Source: Candidatus Sphingomonas phytovorans (GTDB lineage: Bacteria > Pseudomonadota > Alphaproteobacteria > Sphingomonadales > Sphingomonadaceae). From it: a DNA stretch of 64,000 nucleotides. Below are positions 36,380-45,743 of this stretch, in pieces (the first letter of the stretch is position 1; each line of letters begins with the position of its first letter). The notes under the pieces were generated by a model. The model was not told the origin of the DNA. It ran no database searches and was given only the letters and a program-made list of their open reading frames with translations. The DNA lies in the NCBI GenBank assembly GCA_029202385.1, contig CP119314.1, positions 4,701,001 through 4,765,000 of the forward strand, read 5' to 3'. A program made the position numbers and the translations under genes.

Positions 36380-36665
36380 TCAAGGATGGCCAATGGCGCT
36401 CAATCCCGGCCCGGAGGCTTTTACGAACTCCTGGTGGCCGCAATGGCCTGCTTCATCATGAGACAGGCGAAGGCGGCGGCGTGAAGTCATGCGAGTGTCA
36501 GAATAGCGCTCATAGCCTTTAGCGAAATGTGGGAGGCATGTTGGCCAGGCGAATGAGCGTTCATCCACCCAGCGGCGGCGCAGCAAGACAACACCGCGCT
36601 TGGCCTTGATCGGCGCGACGCCTTCAAGGCAGATGCCGTGCCTGGCTACGGCATCGGCGACGTGT
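36380..36665 (-). pseudogene. IS5-family transposase C-terminal remnant
   Basis: On the minus strand HGICLEGVAPIKAKRG is followed by LLRRRWVDERSFAWPTCLPH and FAKGYERYSDT, the end of the DDE domain of IS5-type transposases (R-W-V-x-E-R-x-F-A-W). Downstream the frame drifts into unrelated text, and nothing of the N-terminal half is recognisable. It is scar DNA. Confidence 0.65.
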
Positions 36666-36811
36666 TCACCGATATCCCGAGCGACCCAGCGATCTCGATA
36701 CGATCGTCAGTGACGGCCCGCACGGTGCTGAGGAGTCGTCCCACTCGCTGCGATCCTCGGCGCCGGCAGGCGCCTCATGGAGTGCGAGTACATGCACCAG
36801 CGTGTCGACCG

Positions 36812-37579
36812 CTACCGCGCGGTCGAGACCTTGTGACCCGCATCGTTGATGTTCCGCACGATATCCTGAACGAAACGCGCGTGTCGCACGCAGAACAGGA
36901 AGAAGTTCTGAATGAAATTAACCAGTCCGCGACAGGGGCGTTTGACCTGTATCAGCGGGATGTACCGATCCTCGGTCGTTTCGTTCTACACCTCGTGATT
37001 GTACAGATCGAAGATGAAGGATTCTCCTTCGGCCCATGGCATGACGCGGGTCTCATCCGAGCCTTCGATGTTCATGCGGCATTTCTCGCGCTCCGCGGGT
37101 ACCTTGAGCGCAAGATGATAGGTAAGCATGCCCCTTGGTCATGCCCCGGTGGCGCGGAATATGGCCGCTGGCTTCCATGACGGAGAATGTTGCCGTGACG
37201 AAGCCGGGCATCTTGTCGATCAGCAAGGCGGTGATCGGTGCCCGTGCGCAATTATTCTCGAGCCGATAGCCACAGCCTTTAAGGAAGAAGGACTTCCACC
37301 GACGATCCTTCGCGGTCCATGGTCGAACGAGATGTCACCCAGCGACGGGATGTCCTCGGTGCGGATCCTGGTCGCTTCGGCCTGGATGTCGCGTGAGCGA
37401 CTTCCGAGGGCCGGGATCCACGCGAAGGGCGCCTTGCCCACGAACGGTACTTTGTGACCGCGTGCATTGGCCGTTTCGTTCCAGTTCAATCCGTCCTCCG
37501 CTAGCGAACGCGCTCGAACTGCAACATAACGAACGTAGGCTTGTCCGCCTTCTGTAACAAACGCGGTGGAAAGCCTCAA
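36812..37579 (-). pseudogene. Aspartyl/asparaginyl beta-hydroxylase (LpxO-like), decayed
   Basis: Reading the minus strand piecewise gives a near-complete hydroxylase. The start is a TTG overlapping the kpsS stop (TTGA at 37579-37576). The text runs FVGKAPFAWIPAL, a RRWKSFFLKGCGYRLENN block, MPGFVTATFSVMEASGHIPR (with the metal-binding H and following HRG), LTYHLALKVP, FIFDLYNHEV, and ends at a stop at 36812. It is broken at least three times: a shift near 37330, an extra G in the run near 37130, and a TAG replacing the Trp after HEV near 36990. Family members are Fe(II)/2-oxoglutarate enzymes that hydroxylate lipid A acyl chains or proteins. Coupling to kpsS suggests it once modified the capsule lipid anchor (inference). 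Confidence 0.8.
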
Positions 37580-38919
37580 TCCTGGGCCAGGGCACCTTTC
37601 CAGGGCCTAGCGGCGCCCTTTTGCGACAGCGCTGCGGGCTTCAGCGGGCTGGCCGCTTCGAGCCGGGCAATCACTCCTTCGGTGACCTTGGTGAGCGCTT
37701 CGTCGGAGAAGAATCCGCCGGCCACGAGACAGCGATCGATCAGCACGCGGCGGAAGGCGGCGAAGGTTTCCGTATCCGGCTTGCCTGGATCACGCCAGAA
37801 ATCGTCGAGATGCCCCTGAAAGGTGATGCCTTCGACATCATAGACCGCCTGGCCGAGCGCGAGCACCGGCACGTCGAGCGCCAGCGCCAGTGTACCGCTG
37901 GTGCTGTTGATCGTCACCATGCCTTTGGCGCGTTGCGCGACGGGCACGATATCACCGCTTTCGAGATAATCGACGCGGTCCGCAACGCCGTGGAGTGCGG
38001 CCAGCGTTGCCGTTTCAAGCCGCCAGTCGCGCACGCCGTTGTCGAGCGGATGTTCCTTTACCACGAGTCGCAGGTCCGCAGGGGCGTGGGCCGCGAACGA
38101 GGTGATCACCATGCGGAGCGCATCGGCGATGCCGGCAAAGGATGAGTGCAGCCGAATCTGTGCGTCCGAATCGAGCTGGAGCGGGAAGAGCATGTACGGC
38201 TCACCACGGGTTTCGAGCGACACGAGCACCTCATGCGATCGTGCTGCCGCTGCCTTGCGCCACATCAGCCTGCGCACCCAGCCCATGCCCTCCACCAGCG
38301 GATGCCAGGGACGGTGATTCTCCCAATAGGGATAATATGATCGGCTCAGAACGTCGGCCGCATTGTACAGCAGCCCCTCGGTCGCCCGCCGCCGGAACGA
38401 AGACGGTACCGGATGATGCTCGGGCGCCGGCGGAAGCGTCGCGGCTTCGGCACGATACCAGGCCGGGTCGCGCGGAAGCGTCGAATGGCCATTCACGCCG
38501 CCCAGTTCGAGCGTGACCCAATCGGGCCGGATATATCCTTCCTCGAATACATGAACCGGCACGTGCAGGTCCCGGCAGACGGCGATCGCCGCCATGTGCA
38601 CCGGTCGGCAGTCTCCGAACAGCACGACGTCGGTGATCTGCCGATCCGCGAGCAACCGTTGCAGCGCTTCGGGCCATGCCGCCAATGACCCGCGATAATC
38701 GACGCCGTTGGGAAGACGCCAGAACAGCCGGTCGCCGCCGTTGAAATTGACCTTGTGGACTCCGTAGCCGTCACGTTGCAACGCTTGCCCAAGCCGACGG
38801 AAAAGCGGTCCCATCAACCCCTGCAGCAACAGGATATTGCGCTTGGCGAGGGGCTGCGCCTCACCCGGCGCCGCTACCTGCGGCATCAGGACGGGGCCGT
38901 CGGGAAACAGGTCTGGCAT
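37576..38919 (-). CDS. kpsS: KpsS-type capsule beta-Kdo transferase
   Basis: 447 residues from the ATG at 38919 (GGGAAA just ahead as ribosome-binding site); frames extending beyond it look non-coding. The N-terminus ILLLQGLMGPLFRRLGQAL, then VHKVNFNGGD, VVLFGDCRPVH, VHVFEEGYIRPDWVTLE and the later RLVVKEHPLDNG and INSTSGTLAL segments are hallmarks of the Capsule_synth family (KpsS, RkpJ/LipB). KpsS adds the first Kdo to lysophosphatidylglycerol at the inner face of the cytoplasmic membrane; KpsC extends it. The hydroxylase remnant follows by overlap. Confidence 0.9.
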   Translation of the reverse strand: MPDLFPDGPVLMPQVAAPGEAQPLAKRNILLLQGLMGPLFRRLGQALQRDGYGVHKVNFNGGDRLFWRLPNGVDYRGSLAAWPEALQRLLADRQITDVVLFGDCRPVHMAAIAVCRDLHVPVHVFEEGYIRPDWVTLELGGVNGHSTLPRDPAWYRAEAATLPPAPEHHPVPSSFRRRATEGLLYNAADVLSRSYYPYWENHRPWHPLVEGMGWVRRLMWRKAAAARSHEVLVSLETRGEPYMLFPLQLDSDAQIRLHSSFAGIADALRMVITSFAAHAPADLRLVVKEHPLDNGVRDWRLETATLAALHGVADRVDYLESGDIVPVAQRAKGMVTINSTSGTLALALDVPVLALGQAVYDVEGITFQGHLDDFWRDPGKPDTETFAAFRRVLIDRCLVAGGFFSDEALTKVTEGVIARLEAASPLKPAALSQKGAARPWKGALAQD

Positions 38920-39126
38920 CCGTGATTTCCCTTCGAATCGTCCAATGGCGGCGCTGCCGGCGCCGCCGTTACTTGGCGGCCGCATACAGATGACATGATG
39001 TTTTTCCAAGTTGTCGCGCGCTTTGTCTGGCCGTGACAGCCATGCAACCGCCCGCTATACGCGACATCACGCTTTCCTTCCGCGGCCAGACGGCATGACT
39101 TAATCGAGGCTGGCGACGCGACTTTT

Positions 39127-40632
39127 GTGGCAAATGATGTGATCCTTTTCCTGGCGATGCTGGTCGCGTCGTTGCTGCTGGACGCGGCCGTGTGGCCGCG
39201 GACGGGGTATGTGCGTCGCTGGCAGGGGATAGTCGTGCACCTGCTGGTCATGACGGCGATGTTCGGATTTTGTCTGGCTGTTTCGGGCAACGCTCCAGTT
39301 GCAGCCGTTCTGGCGACGGCGCTGATGGGGCTGTTCACGGTCGCATCCAATGCCAAGCACAAGATGCTGGGAGAGCCGCTCATCTTTTCCGATCTGGCGC
39401 TGATTGTCGGCATCTTTCGTCATCCGCGCTTCTATTTCACGGCGATCACGGCGCGTCAGCGCTGGATGCTGGGGATCGGCACATCGATCGCGCTTGTCGT
39501 GCTTGTGCTGTTGTCGTCAGCGCAACTGTACCTCCACTTGGTGGGAGCCGGGCTGCTGCTGCTCACAAGCGGGATCCTGGCCTCGCTGCTCGGCAGCCGC
39601 TGGTTCGACTCGGTGGCGCAGACGCCCGACCTCGCAAACGACCTCGCCCGATATGGCCTGATCGCAACCTTGCTGCTCTACTGGCGGCGCTGGCGACGGA
39701 CGGCGGACCCGCAGCCCTGCCCGGCGCTCGGCGCGATACCGGATCTTGCTGACCTGGCTCCTCCCGAGCTTATCGTCGTAGTGCAGTGCGAATCCTTCGC
39801 TGATCCGGTCGACCTCACCGGGGAGGCGGGGCGCGCTCTGCCGGGGCTGGCGAGTGCCCAGGCGGTTGCGTGGCAGTGGGGCGAACTCGATGTCAGCGGG
39901 TTCGGCGCCTACACGATGCGTACTGAATATGGTGTCCTGTTCGGCCGCAGCGAGGCTGCGCTCGGCTTCCGCCGCTACGATCCCTTCCTGAGCGCTCATG
40001 GAGAATCGTCCTACGCGCTGTCGGCGCGGTTGCGCGGCGCCGGTTATCAATGTTCTTTCGTCCATCCGCATGACATGCGCTTCTACAGTCGCGACCGGCT
40101 GATGCCCGCCATCGGCTTCGACCGGCTGATCGGCGAGGAAGGGATCGTGCCGATCCTTCCCGACGGCGGACGGTATGTCGACGATCGGACTCTGGGGGCC
40201 TCGCTCATCGATCTGGTCGACAAGGCAGTGCAGCCGACGCTGATCTACGCGGTGACGATGGAAAATCACGGGCCGTGGGACAGCGACAACGCGCGCGACG
40301 CGCGCGGGCGGCTCGAGGCCTATCTGCGCCACCTGCAGAGCAGCGACGCCATGCTGAGCGACCTGATCGAACGGCTGTCGAGCGACGGCCGGCCCGCGCT
40401 GCTGGTTTTTTTCGGCGATCACCGGCCGAGCATTCCCGGCGTGACAGCGCCGGGCGGCGCGCGCCATACGCCCTATGTGATCGTACGTTTCGACTCCGGC
40501 AGGCCAGTTTCAAGCGGAGGCGCCGGGCGGGTCGATCTTTCGCCTGCCGCGCTTCACCACGCCATCCTGCGCTGTGTGCGACCGGACGCCGAGCCGGCCG
40601 ATGCCATCGCGCTCAATCGTCCCGAGGCTTGA
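39127..40632 (+). CDS. LTA-synthase-like membrane sulfatase-fold protein (RkpI-like)
   Basis: 501 residues from a GTG at 39127. The first 200 residues hold about five membrane segments. Residues 210-490 are a periplasmic alkaline-phosphatase-fold domain: LIVVVQCESFADP at the metal-binding position, GAYTMRTEYGVLFG where the nucleophile Thr lies, ENHGPWD and VFFGDHRPSIPG. This is the sulfatase/LTA synthase layout of phosphoglycerol transferases. Similar proteins accompany KpsS-like and SDR genes in the rhizobial rkp-1 region, so a capsule-lipid role is plausible (context). Confidence 0.85.
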   Translation: MANDVILFLAMLVASLLLDAAVWPRTGYVRRWQGIVVHLLVMTAMFGFCLAVSGNAPVAAVLATALMGLFTVASNAKHKMLGEPLIFSDLALIVGIFRHPRFYFTAITARQRWMLGIGTSIALVVLVLLSSAQLYLHLVGAGLLLLTSGILASLLGSRWFDSVAQTPDLANDLARYGLIATLLLYWRRWRRTADPQPCPALGAIPDLADLAPPELIVVVQCESFADPVDLTGEAGRALPGLASAQAVAWQWGELDVSGFGAYTMRTEYGVLFGRSEAALGFRRYDPFLSAHGESSYALSARLRGAGYQCSFVHPHDMRFYSRDRLMPAIGFDRLIGEEGIVPILPDGGRYVDDRTLGASLIDLVDKAVQPTLIYAVTMENHGPWDSDNARDARGRLEAYLRHLQSSDAMLSDLIERLSSDGRPALLVFFGDHRPSIPGVTAPGGARHTPYVIVRFDSGRPVSSGGAGRVDLSPAALHHAILRCVRPDAEPADAIALNRPEA

Positions 40633-41389
40633 GTCCGAGCAGCAGCCGGTCGCGCAACGCCATCGGCAGCAGGCGATCGACCCATCGCAAGAGCGCGAAG
40701 GGCCAGGGAAAGATCAGGTGGGCCTGGCCGCGCGCCGCCGCCCTGGCGATGCGCGTCGCAGCATCCGCTGGTTGCAGCAGGAAGGGCTTCGGCCCGGCTG
40801 TCTTCCGTCCGGCCGCAGTGTCGATGAAGCCCGGCGAGACGAGCGTGACCTGCACACCGTGTTCCTTGACGCTCAGCCGCAGGGCTTGGGCGAAGCGCGC
40901 AAGGCCGGCCTTCGATCCGGCATAGGCGGCGGCGAACGGCAGCGCGTGGAATGCGGCCGCTGACCCGATCATGACGATCCGGCCCTCGCCGCGCCGCGCC
41001 ATGCAGCGCGCCAGCGTGGCCGCCATCGCGCTCGCCGCGACGAAGTTGACCAGCCCAAGTCGCACGATCTGGCCTGCATCCTCGACCAGATCGCCCGGTG
41101 CCGTAACATCGCCCGCCCCGGCGGCGAGCAGCGCCAGGCCGATCGGACCCGCGTCATCTTCTTTCTCAAGCGCTGCGATTGCCGCGGCGCTATCGGAAAA
41201 ATCGAGAGAACGAAGCACAATCTCCGCCCCCGCCTCGCGACAGGCTGCGGCGACCGATTCGAGCCGATCGCGGTCGCGACCCCACAGCAACAGCGTCCGA
41301 CCGGGCCCCGCATAGTGCAGCGCAAGTGCCGCGCCCAGGCCGCCCGAGGCGCCGGTGATCAGTATCCGATCGGGCAATCCAGCTTTCAT
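40613..41389 (-). CDS. Short-chain dehydrogenase/reductase (RkpH-like)
   Basis: 258 residues. Classical SDR: ILITGASGGLGAALALHYAG is the NADP-binding loop with a basic residue soon after the second strand; NFVAAS and a Ser-13-Tyr-3-Lys triad in MIGSAAAFHALPFAAAYAGSKAGL are the catalytic core; SPGFIDT follows. The 3' end overlaps the end of the convergent LTA-synthase-like gene by 20 bp. An SDR of this type accompanies kpsS-like genes in rkp loci, probably for the fatty-acyl part of the anchor (inference). Confidence 0.9.
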   Translation of the reverse strand: MKAGLPDRILITGASGGLGAALALHYAGPGRTLLLWGRDRDRLESVAAACREAGAEIVLRSLDFSDSAAAIAALEKEDDAGPIGLALLAAGAGDVTAPGDLVEDAGQIVRLGLVNFVAASAMAATLARCMARRGEGRIVMIGSAAAFHALPFAAAYAGSKAGLARFAQALRLSVKEHGVQVTLVSPGFIDTAAGRKTAGPKPFLLQPADAATRIARAAARGQAHLIFPWPFALLRWVDRLLPMALRDRLLLGLKPRDD

Positions 41390-41532
41390 GATGGCATTAT
41401 GACTGTTTTATGCCACAGGTCGTGGGCAACGCACTTCGGAGGGCACGATAGTTCTTGCTGCATTGCAGCTTGACAGGGGGCGTCCCGCTGTGCGCATGCC
41501 GATCCCTCGACGGGAGAAGACGAGACCTGCTG

Positions 41533-42144
41533 ATGACGAAGTACAGGTCTGCCGCGCCGCGTATCAGGCTGTTTCGCAATGATTTGCTGGAGCGGTTTAC
41601 GCTGATCTCCCCGCCAGCGTTCGCGCTGACATGGGCGGCGTTTCTTGCGTTCGTGCTGTATACGGGCTGGGGAACGGCAAGCCTCCCGGTGTCGGTCCTG
41701 CTTGTCCTGCTCGGCGTGCTGATCTGGACATTGTTCGAATATGTGATGCACCGGTTCATCTTCCACCTGAAGCCGACCTCGGCATTTGGCCGCTGGCTGA
41801 TCTTCCTCGCACATGGCAACCACCATGCGGCGCCAGGCGATCGCTACCGCAACATCATGCCGCCGATCGTGAGCATGATCTTGTTCAGCGCCGTCTGGGC
41901 GGTGTTCCGGATTCTGCTTGGCCCGGCGGGATCGGTGCTCTCCCTTGGGTTCGGCATCGGCTATGTGGCGTATGATACGATCCACTATGCCTGCCACCAG
42001 TTGCCGATGCGCAGCCCGCTGATGCGCCTGTTGCGGCGCCACCATATCAGGCACCATCATGTCAAGCAGGAAGGCAATTACGCCATCACCGCGATCTTCT
42101 GGGATCGCGTGTTCGGGACTGACATCCCCGACAAGAGGGGATGA
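41533..42144 (+). CDS. Fatty-acid hydroxylase / sterol-desaturase family membrane protein
   Basis: 203 residues from the ATG at 41533. About four membrane segments carry the di-iron histidine clusters of the family: HRFIFH, HGNHH, YACHQ and RHHIRHHH in the usual order. These enzymes hydroxylate or desaturate membrane lipids. Its place between kpsS/SDR and kpsC suggests it modifies the acyl chain of the capsule lipid anchor or envelope lipids (inference). Confidence 0.9.
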   Translation: MTKYRSAAPRIRLFRNDLLERFTLISPPAFALTWAAFLAFVLYTGWGTASLPVSVLLVLLGVLIWTLFEYVMHRFIFHLKPTSAFGRWLIFLAHGNHHAAPGDRYRNIMPPIVSMILFSAVWAVFRILLGPAGSVLSLGFGIGYVAYDTIHYACHQLPMRSPLMRLLRRHHIRHHHVKQEGNYAITAIFWDRVFGTDIPDKRG

Positions 42145-42180
42145 GCAGGCGACGGTGGACGCAGTGACGCGGCGGTCCGG

Positions 42181-43374
42181 TCACTGCTGAAGATCGCTGA
42201 TCGCCTCGCAGACCGTGGCGATGTGATCGTCCCAGGAGGGCGGTCGCCACTGCACCAGGCGCTGCTTCTGCGCCGCATGGGCAGGCCCGGCGCGGAAATG
42301 GTCGAGGATGTGGGCTCTCCAGGCGGGGCCGTCGAGCGGATCGAGGAAGTCGGGAACCTCTCCGCCCGCCTCGCGCAACGCGGGAAGGTCGCTGCAGATA
42401 ACCGGCGTTCCCATCGACAGCGATTCGGCGACCGGCATGCCATAACCTTCCGCGAACGACGGCAGCAGCAGCGCGCGTGCGCTGCGTAGCAGTGCTTGCA
42501 GGCGCTGGTCGGAACAGCCGTTCAGTTCCTCGACATGGCCGCGCAATGCCGCGCAACGTTCAAGCATGTCGATCACCTGCTCGTTCTCCCAGCCGCGCCG
42601 CCCGACGATGATCAGGCGCGGAATGGCGTCGTGAGGCAGCGTGTCGGCCATGGCACGCCACAGATTAAGCAGCAGCAGATGGTTCTTGCGAGGCTCGATC
42701 GTGCCGACGCAAATGAAATAAGGCTCGCCCGGCACTGCTATCGGCGTCGCTGGCGCGGGAGTATCATGCGTGCCGAGCAGCGCGACGCGCATCTTGACGC
42801 TGCGCCCGGCCCGCTCAAGCCACGGCCGCAGCGATTCGCCCGTCGCGCCGGAATTGACGATGACGCTATCGGCGAGCGCCGCGATCGTCTCGATCCGCCG
42901 CTGGTGCAGCCTCGCGCCATTGGGACGCGCATATTCGGGATATTCGATCGGAATCAGGTCGTGAACCAGGCAGAGGAAGCGTGCCTGCTCGCGTGCGAGG
43001 ATTCGCCGGACCAGCGCTGGCCGGGTGAGATGATGCGGCGACGCCTGGACATAGACGCTTCCGGGAGACGCGTGGGGGCGTTCCGGCAGAAGCCTGAGCA
43101 ATGACGGCAGCACCGCGATCAGGGAACGCTGCTCGACATTGCCTTCCTCGCTCTCCCAGCGTTGCTCAAGCGTGTCGAGGAACCGCAACGCCCTGTCGGC
43201 GGAAAGCCTGCCATAGACGCCGACGGGATGCACCGCAGCAAAGCGGAGCCGGTCGCCGAGGCGTGCGTGCAGGCCGCGCGCATAGGCCATCTCGACCCGG
43301 TCGACACCGGAGGGCGTATGATGCCGCGCGCGCGATACCAGGCGCGACAGGTCGAGGATGACCTCCTTCGCCAT
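42181..43374 (-). CDS. GT4 glycosyltransferase coupled to kpsC
   Basis: 397 residues from the ATG at 43374 that overlaps the kpsC stop (ATGA); an in-frame start 54 bp earlier would lie inside kpsC. GT-B motifs: HTPSGVDRVEMAYARGL near the N-terminus, LVHDLIPIEYPEYA, YFICVGTIEPRKNHLLLLNL, and LLPSFAEGYGMPVAESLSMG with the donor-binding glutamates. It is the last gene of the unit kpsF-kdsB-phosphatase-kpsC-GT4 and probably adds the first residue after the Kdo linker or a common core sugar. Confidence 0.9.
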   Translation of the reverse strand: MAKEVILDLSRLVSRARHHTPSGVDRVEMAYARGLHARLGDRLRFAAVHPVGVYGRLSADRALRFLDTLEQRWESEEGNVEQRSLIAVLPSLLRLLPERPHASPGSVYVQASPHHLTRPALVRRILAREQARFLCLVHDLIPIEYPEYARPNGARLHQRRIETIAALADSVIVNSGATGESLRPWLERAGRSVKMRVALLGTHDTPAPATPIAVPGEPYFICVGTIEPRKNHLLLLNLWRAMADTLPHDAIPRLIIVGRRGWENEQVIDMLERCAALRGHVEELNGCSDQRLQALLRSARALLLPSFAEGYGMPVAESLSMGTPVICSDLPALREAGGEVPDFLDPLDGPAWRAHILDHFRAGPAHAAQKQRLVQWRPPSWDDHIATVCEAISDLQQ

Positions 43375-44993
43375 CAGGTCCGACGCCTCAGCAGCCGGCC
43401 CTGCGCCTGGCGCAGGCGGGTGACCCACCCAAGCCGGTTGTGGGCGGCACCTTCTCCCATGCGCCGGATCAGCAGTTCGGGCGGGCAGGGCAGGCCTGTC
43501 ACGGGATCGAGATAGCGCGGATAGACGATCAGCACCGCGGCGATCAGCGCCTCGATCGTCAGCCGTCGTCCGCGCCGGTCGGGCACCGGCGCGAGATCGC
43601 GGGTAAGGCCCCAGCCGGCGTAGAAAGGCATGCCATGGCAGGTCACTTCGCGCCCGCGCAGCAGCGCCTCGAAGCCGGTGAGCGAGGTGAGCACGTGCAC
43701 TGCGTCGACCTGGTCGAGCAGGGACGCCATCCCGCCGCCGTTGACGATCCGGTCGGCATATTCGACGGCGTCGGCCTCGCGCACCGCGCCCTTGCGATGG
43801 CCGGCATTGACGTCGGGATGGGGGCGGAACCAGATTTCCGCATCCGGTTCCAATGCGCGCGCGCGGCGCAGGAGTTCGAGATTGCTGGACAGCCCACCCC
43901 CGCCGAGGCGCACCGACATGTCGTCCTCGACCTGTCCCGGCACCAGCACGAGGCGGCGTCCGGCCTGGCGAGGCGGGAAGGCATGGGTGATGCCGCTGCC
44001 ATATTTGCTGATTCCGGCGTCTATGATCGTCTCGCGCAACCGCGCGGCGCGCGCAAGGAGCGCTGGCGGGAAGTCAGCTTCAGCGAGGAGCAATTCGAGA
44101 TCGCTCGGCCGGGCAGGATCATAATGGATGCCGCGCCGGTCGACCGCAACCGACGAGGGCGGTACGAGGTTGCTGCCGAGCCCGACCGACCGAACGAACC
44201 CATCCTCGACACGGACCAGCGACACATTCCTCGCTGCCGCTGAGGCTGCCATGCCGTCAGGCACGCGCGACGGCCAGATCGCGACCGCGCCGCCATGCCG
44301 TTCGGCATGGGCAAGCGCCCGCCGCGCGGACTGGAAGAAGTGCAGAGGGTGCTCTGGTGTCCACAGGAACCGCGCTATCTCCCGCCGCTTCCACCAGCTG
44401 AAGCCGCACCCGGCGACGATCTGGTGGTTGGCCCGGAGCGTCCGGCGCCAGTCCGCGAGGAGCGCGATCGTCTCCTCGATATGAACGTCCTGCCCGGTAA
44501 AGGGGTCGCGGTAGCTGACCCGCATCAGGTCTTCGGCGACGATCTGCCGCAGTCGGGCGACATCGTCGCCAGGCGCACCGAAACGGCCGCCTGACAGAAA
44601 ATGTACCCGTGTGCCGGCGATCACGGCAAGCGCGACCCACTCGTCATCGCCATGAGCGACCAGCGTCAGGGCAGCGTCCAGCACTGACCAGGGATCGACC
44701 TGCCGGGATGTGGTCGCGCCGTCATGGATGAGCGGCGTGCCGGCATTCAACTCCTTCTCCGTCAGCACCGACAGCGCCTGTTCGATCTCGTCGGCCGTTC
44801 GTCCGCGGAGGATCACCGTCGCACCAACGCCCGTGTCCGGCGTCGCCCAGAAGCACCCGCCGACCCGCGCTTCGCGGATCGCGGAAAAAATGCGGTCGAT
44901 CGCGTCGGATGTGAGGTCGGTGCCAGCGCCCGGCCGCGTTACCGACGCATCTATGCCCGGAAAGGGCGGCGCGCGCAGCAGCGGCGTGCTCAT
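43374..44993 (-). CDS. kpsC: KpsC-type capsule Kdo transferase
   Basis: 539 residues from the ATG at 44993; the longer frame to 45131 adds an Arg-rich leader that looks untranslated. Two related halves are expected in KpsC. The second is clear here: CGFSWWKRREIARFLW, then VRVEDGFVRSVGLGS, ILLVPG-like LVPGQVEDDMS, IWFRPHPDVNAGHRKG, VHVLTSLTGFEALLRG and GMPFYAGWGLT. The first half is reduced to a short region without these signatures, so this is shorter than enterobacterial KpsC (about 670 residues). It extends the poly-Kdo linker on the lipid acceptor. It ends in an overlap with the GT4. Confidence 0.88.
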   Translation of the reverse strand: MSTPLLRAPPFPGIDASVTRPGAGTDLTSDAIDRIFSAIREARVGGCFWATPDTGVGATVILRGRTADEIEQALSVLTEKELNAGTPLIHDGATTSRQVDPWSVLDAALTLVAHGDDEWVALAVIAGTRVHFLSGGRFGAPGDDVARLRQIVAEDLMRVSYRDPFTGQDVHIEETIALLADWRRTLRANHQIVAGCGFSWWKRREIARFLWTPEHPLHFFQSARRALAHAERHGGAVAIWPSRVPDGMAASAAARNVSLVRVEDGFVRSVGLGSNLVPPSSVAVDRRGIHYDPARPSDLELLLAEADFPPALLARAARLRETIIDAGISKYGSGITHAFPPRQAGRRLVLVPGQVEDDMSVRLGGGGLSSNLELLRRARALEPDAEIWFRPHPDVNAGHRKGAVREADAVEYADRIVNGGGMASLLDQVDAVHVLTSLTGFEALLRGREVTCHGMPFYAGWGLTRDLAPVPDRRGRRLTIEALIAAVLIVYPRYLDPVTGLPCPPELLIRRMGEGAAHNRLGWVTRLRQAQGRLLRRRT

Positions 44994-45134
44994 CTCGGTC
45001 ACGCTGGCTGGCACAAGGGCACGCGAACGACGCTCTCGTCGCCACTGGTTGCTGGCCCGTCTCGTCGGCGGCAGGAGCGGGCGCGGTTCATCGCGCGGCT
45101 TTCCCGCAATGCCCCTCCTGATGCAAGCCATGGC

Positions 45135-45743
45135 TCATGGTCGTCGGTCCCACTCGATCAGGCGTAGTCCGCCCTGTTCGCGCGCGATTTTGCCATAGGC
45201 GCCGGTACGCAGCTTGAGTGAGGGCAGAGCCGAGGCTTGCTGCCGCAGCGCTTCGTCGGAGAGCAGCGCAAAACGCGCCGCACCATTGCTGGTGACGATC
45301 AGCACGTGCCCGTGCGCCGTCTCCCACAGGGCCCGCCAGCCTTCGATCCGGCGATCCGCATCAACGATCCACCCATTGGGTGCCCGCGCTTCGACATCCC
45401 ATGCGGCGAGCGCATCATGCCCGATTCTGGCGACCACGCAGCTTTCCACCTGGCCTTCGTCCGGACCGTGATCGATTTCCGTCAGCCAGTCGGCTGACGT
45501 GACAGGGGGCGCCTGCTGCTGGCAGGCGAGAATATGCTCGATCGTTTTTTGCGTGCGGCGCAACGGCGCGGCCAGTGCCTGGTCGAAGGCCAGGCACTGC
45601 TCGGCGAACGCCGTGCCGAGTGCGCGGGCCTGTTCGAGGCCGCTCGCGACCAGCGGCAGATCGGTGCGCGCGCCGATCCTGCGCGCCGCCTCGCCGACGT
45701 CGAAAGTGTTGCCATGCCGGACGATCGTGACGATCAGGCCCAT
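45135..45743 (-). CDS. Histidine-phosphatase-like protein lacking the second His
   Basis: 202 residues. The N-terminal VTIVRHGNT gives the nucleophile His10 and Arg9 of the phosphoglycerate-mutase/histidine-phosphatase superfamily, and TEIDHGPDEGQ gives the acid-base Glu region. The second catalytic His, normally in a V-S-H-G context, is replaced by Asn153 (HVLIVTSNGAARFAL). It may therefore be inactive, or act on an unusual substrate. It overlaps kdsB by 10 bp and precedes kpsC. A sugar-phosphate role is natural in this position, but unproved. Confidence 0.8.
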   Translation of the reverse strand: MGLIVTIVRHGNTFDVGEAARRIGARTDLPLVASGLEQARALGTAFAEQCLAFDQALAAPLRRTQKTIEHILACQQQAPPVTSADWLTEIDHGPDEGQVESCVVARIGHDALAAWDVEARAPNGWIVDADRRIEGWRALWETAHGHVLIVTSNGAARFALLSDEALRQQASALPSLKLRTGAYGKIAREQGGLRLIEWDRRP

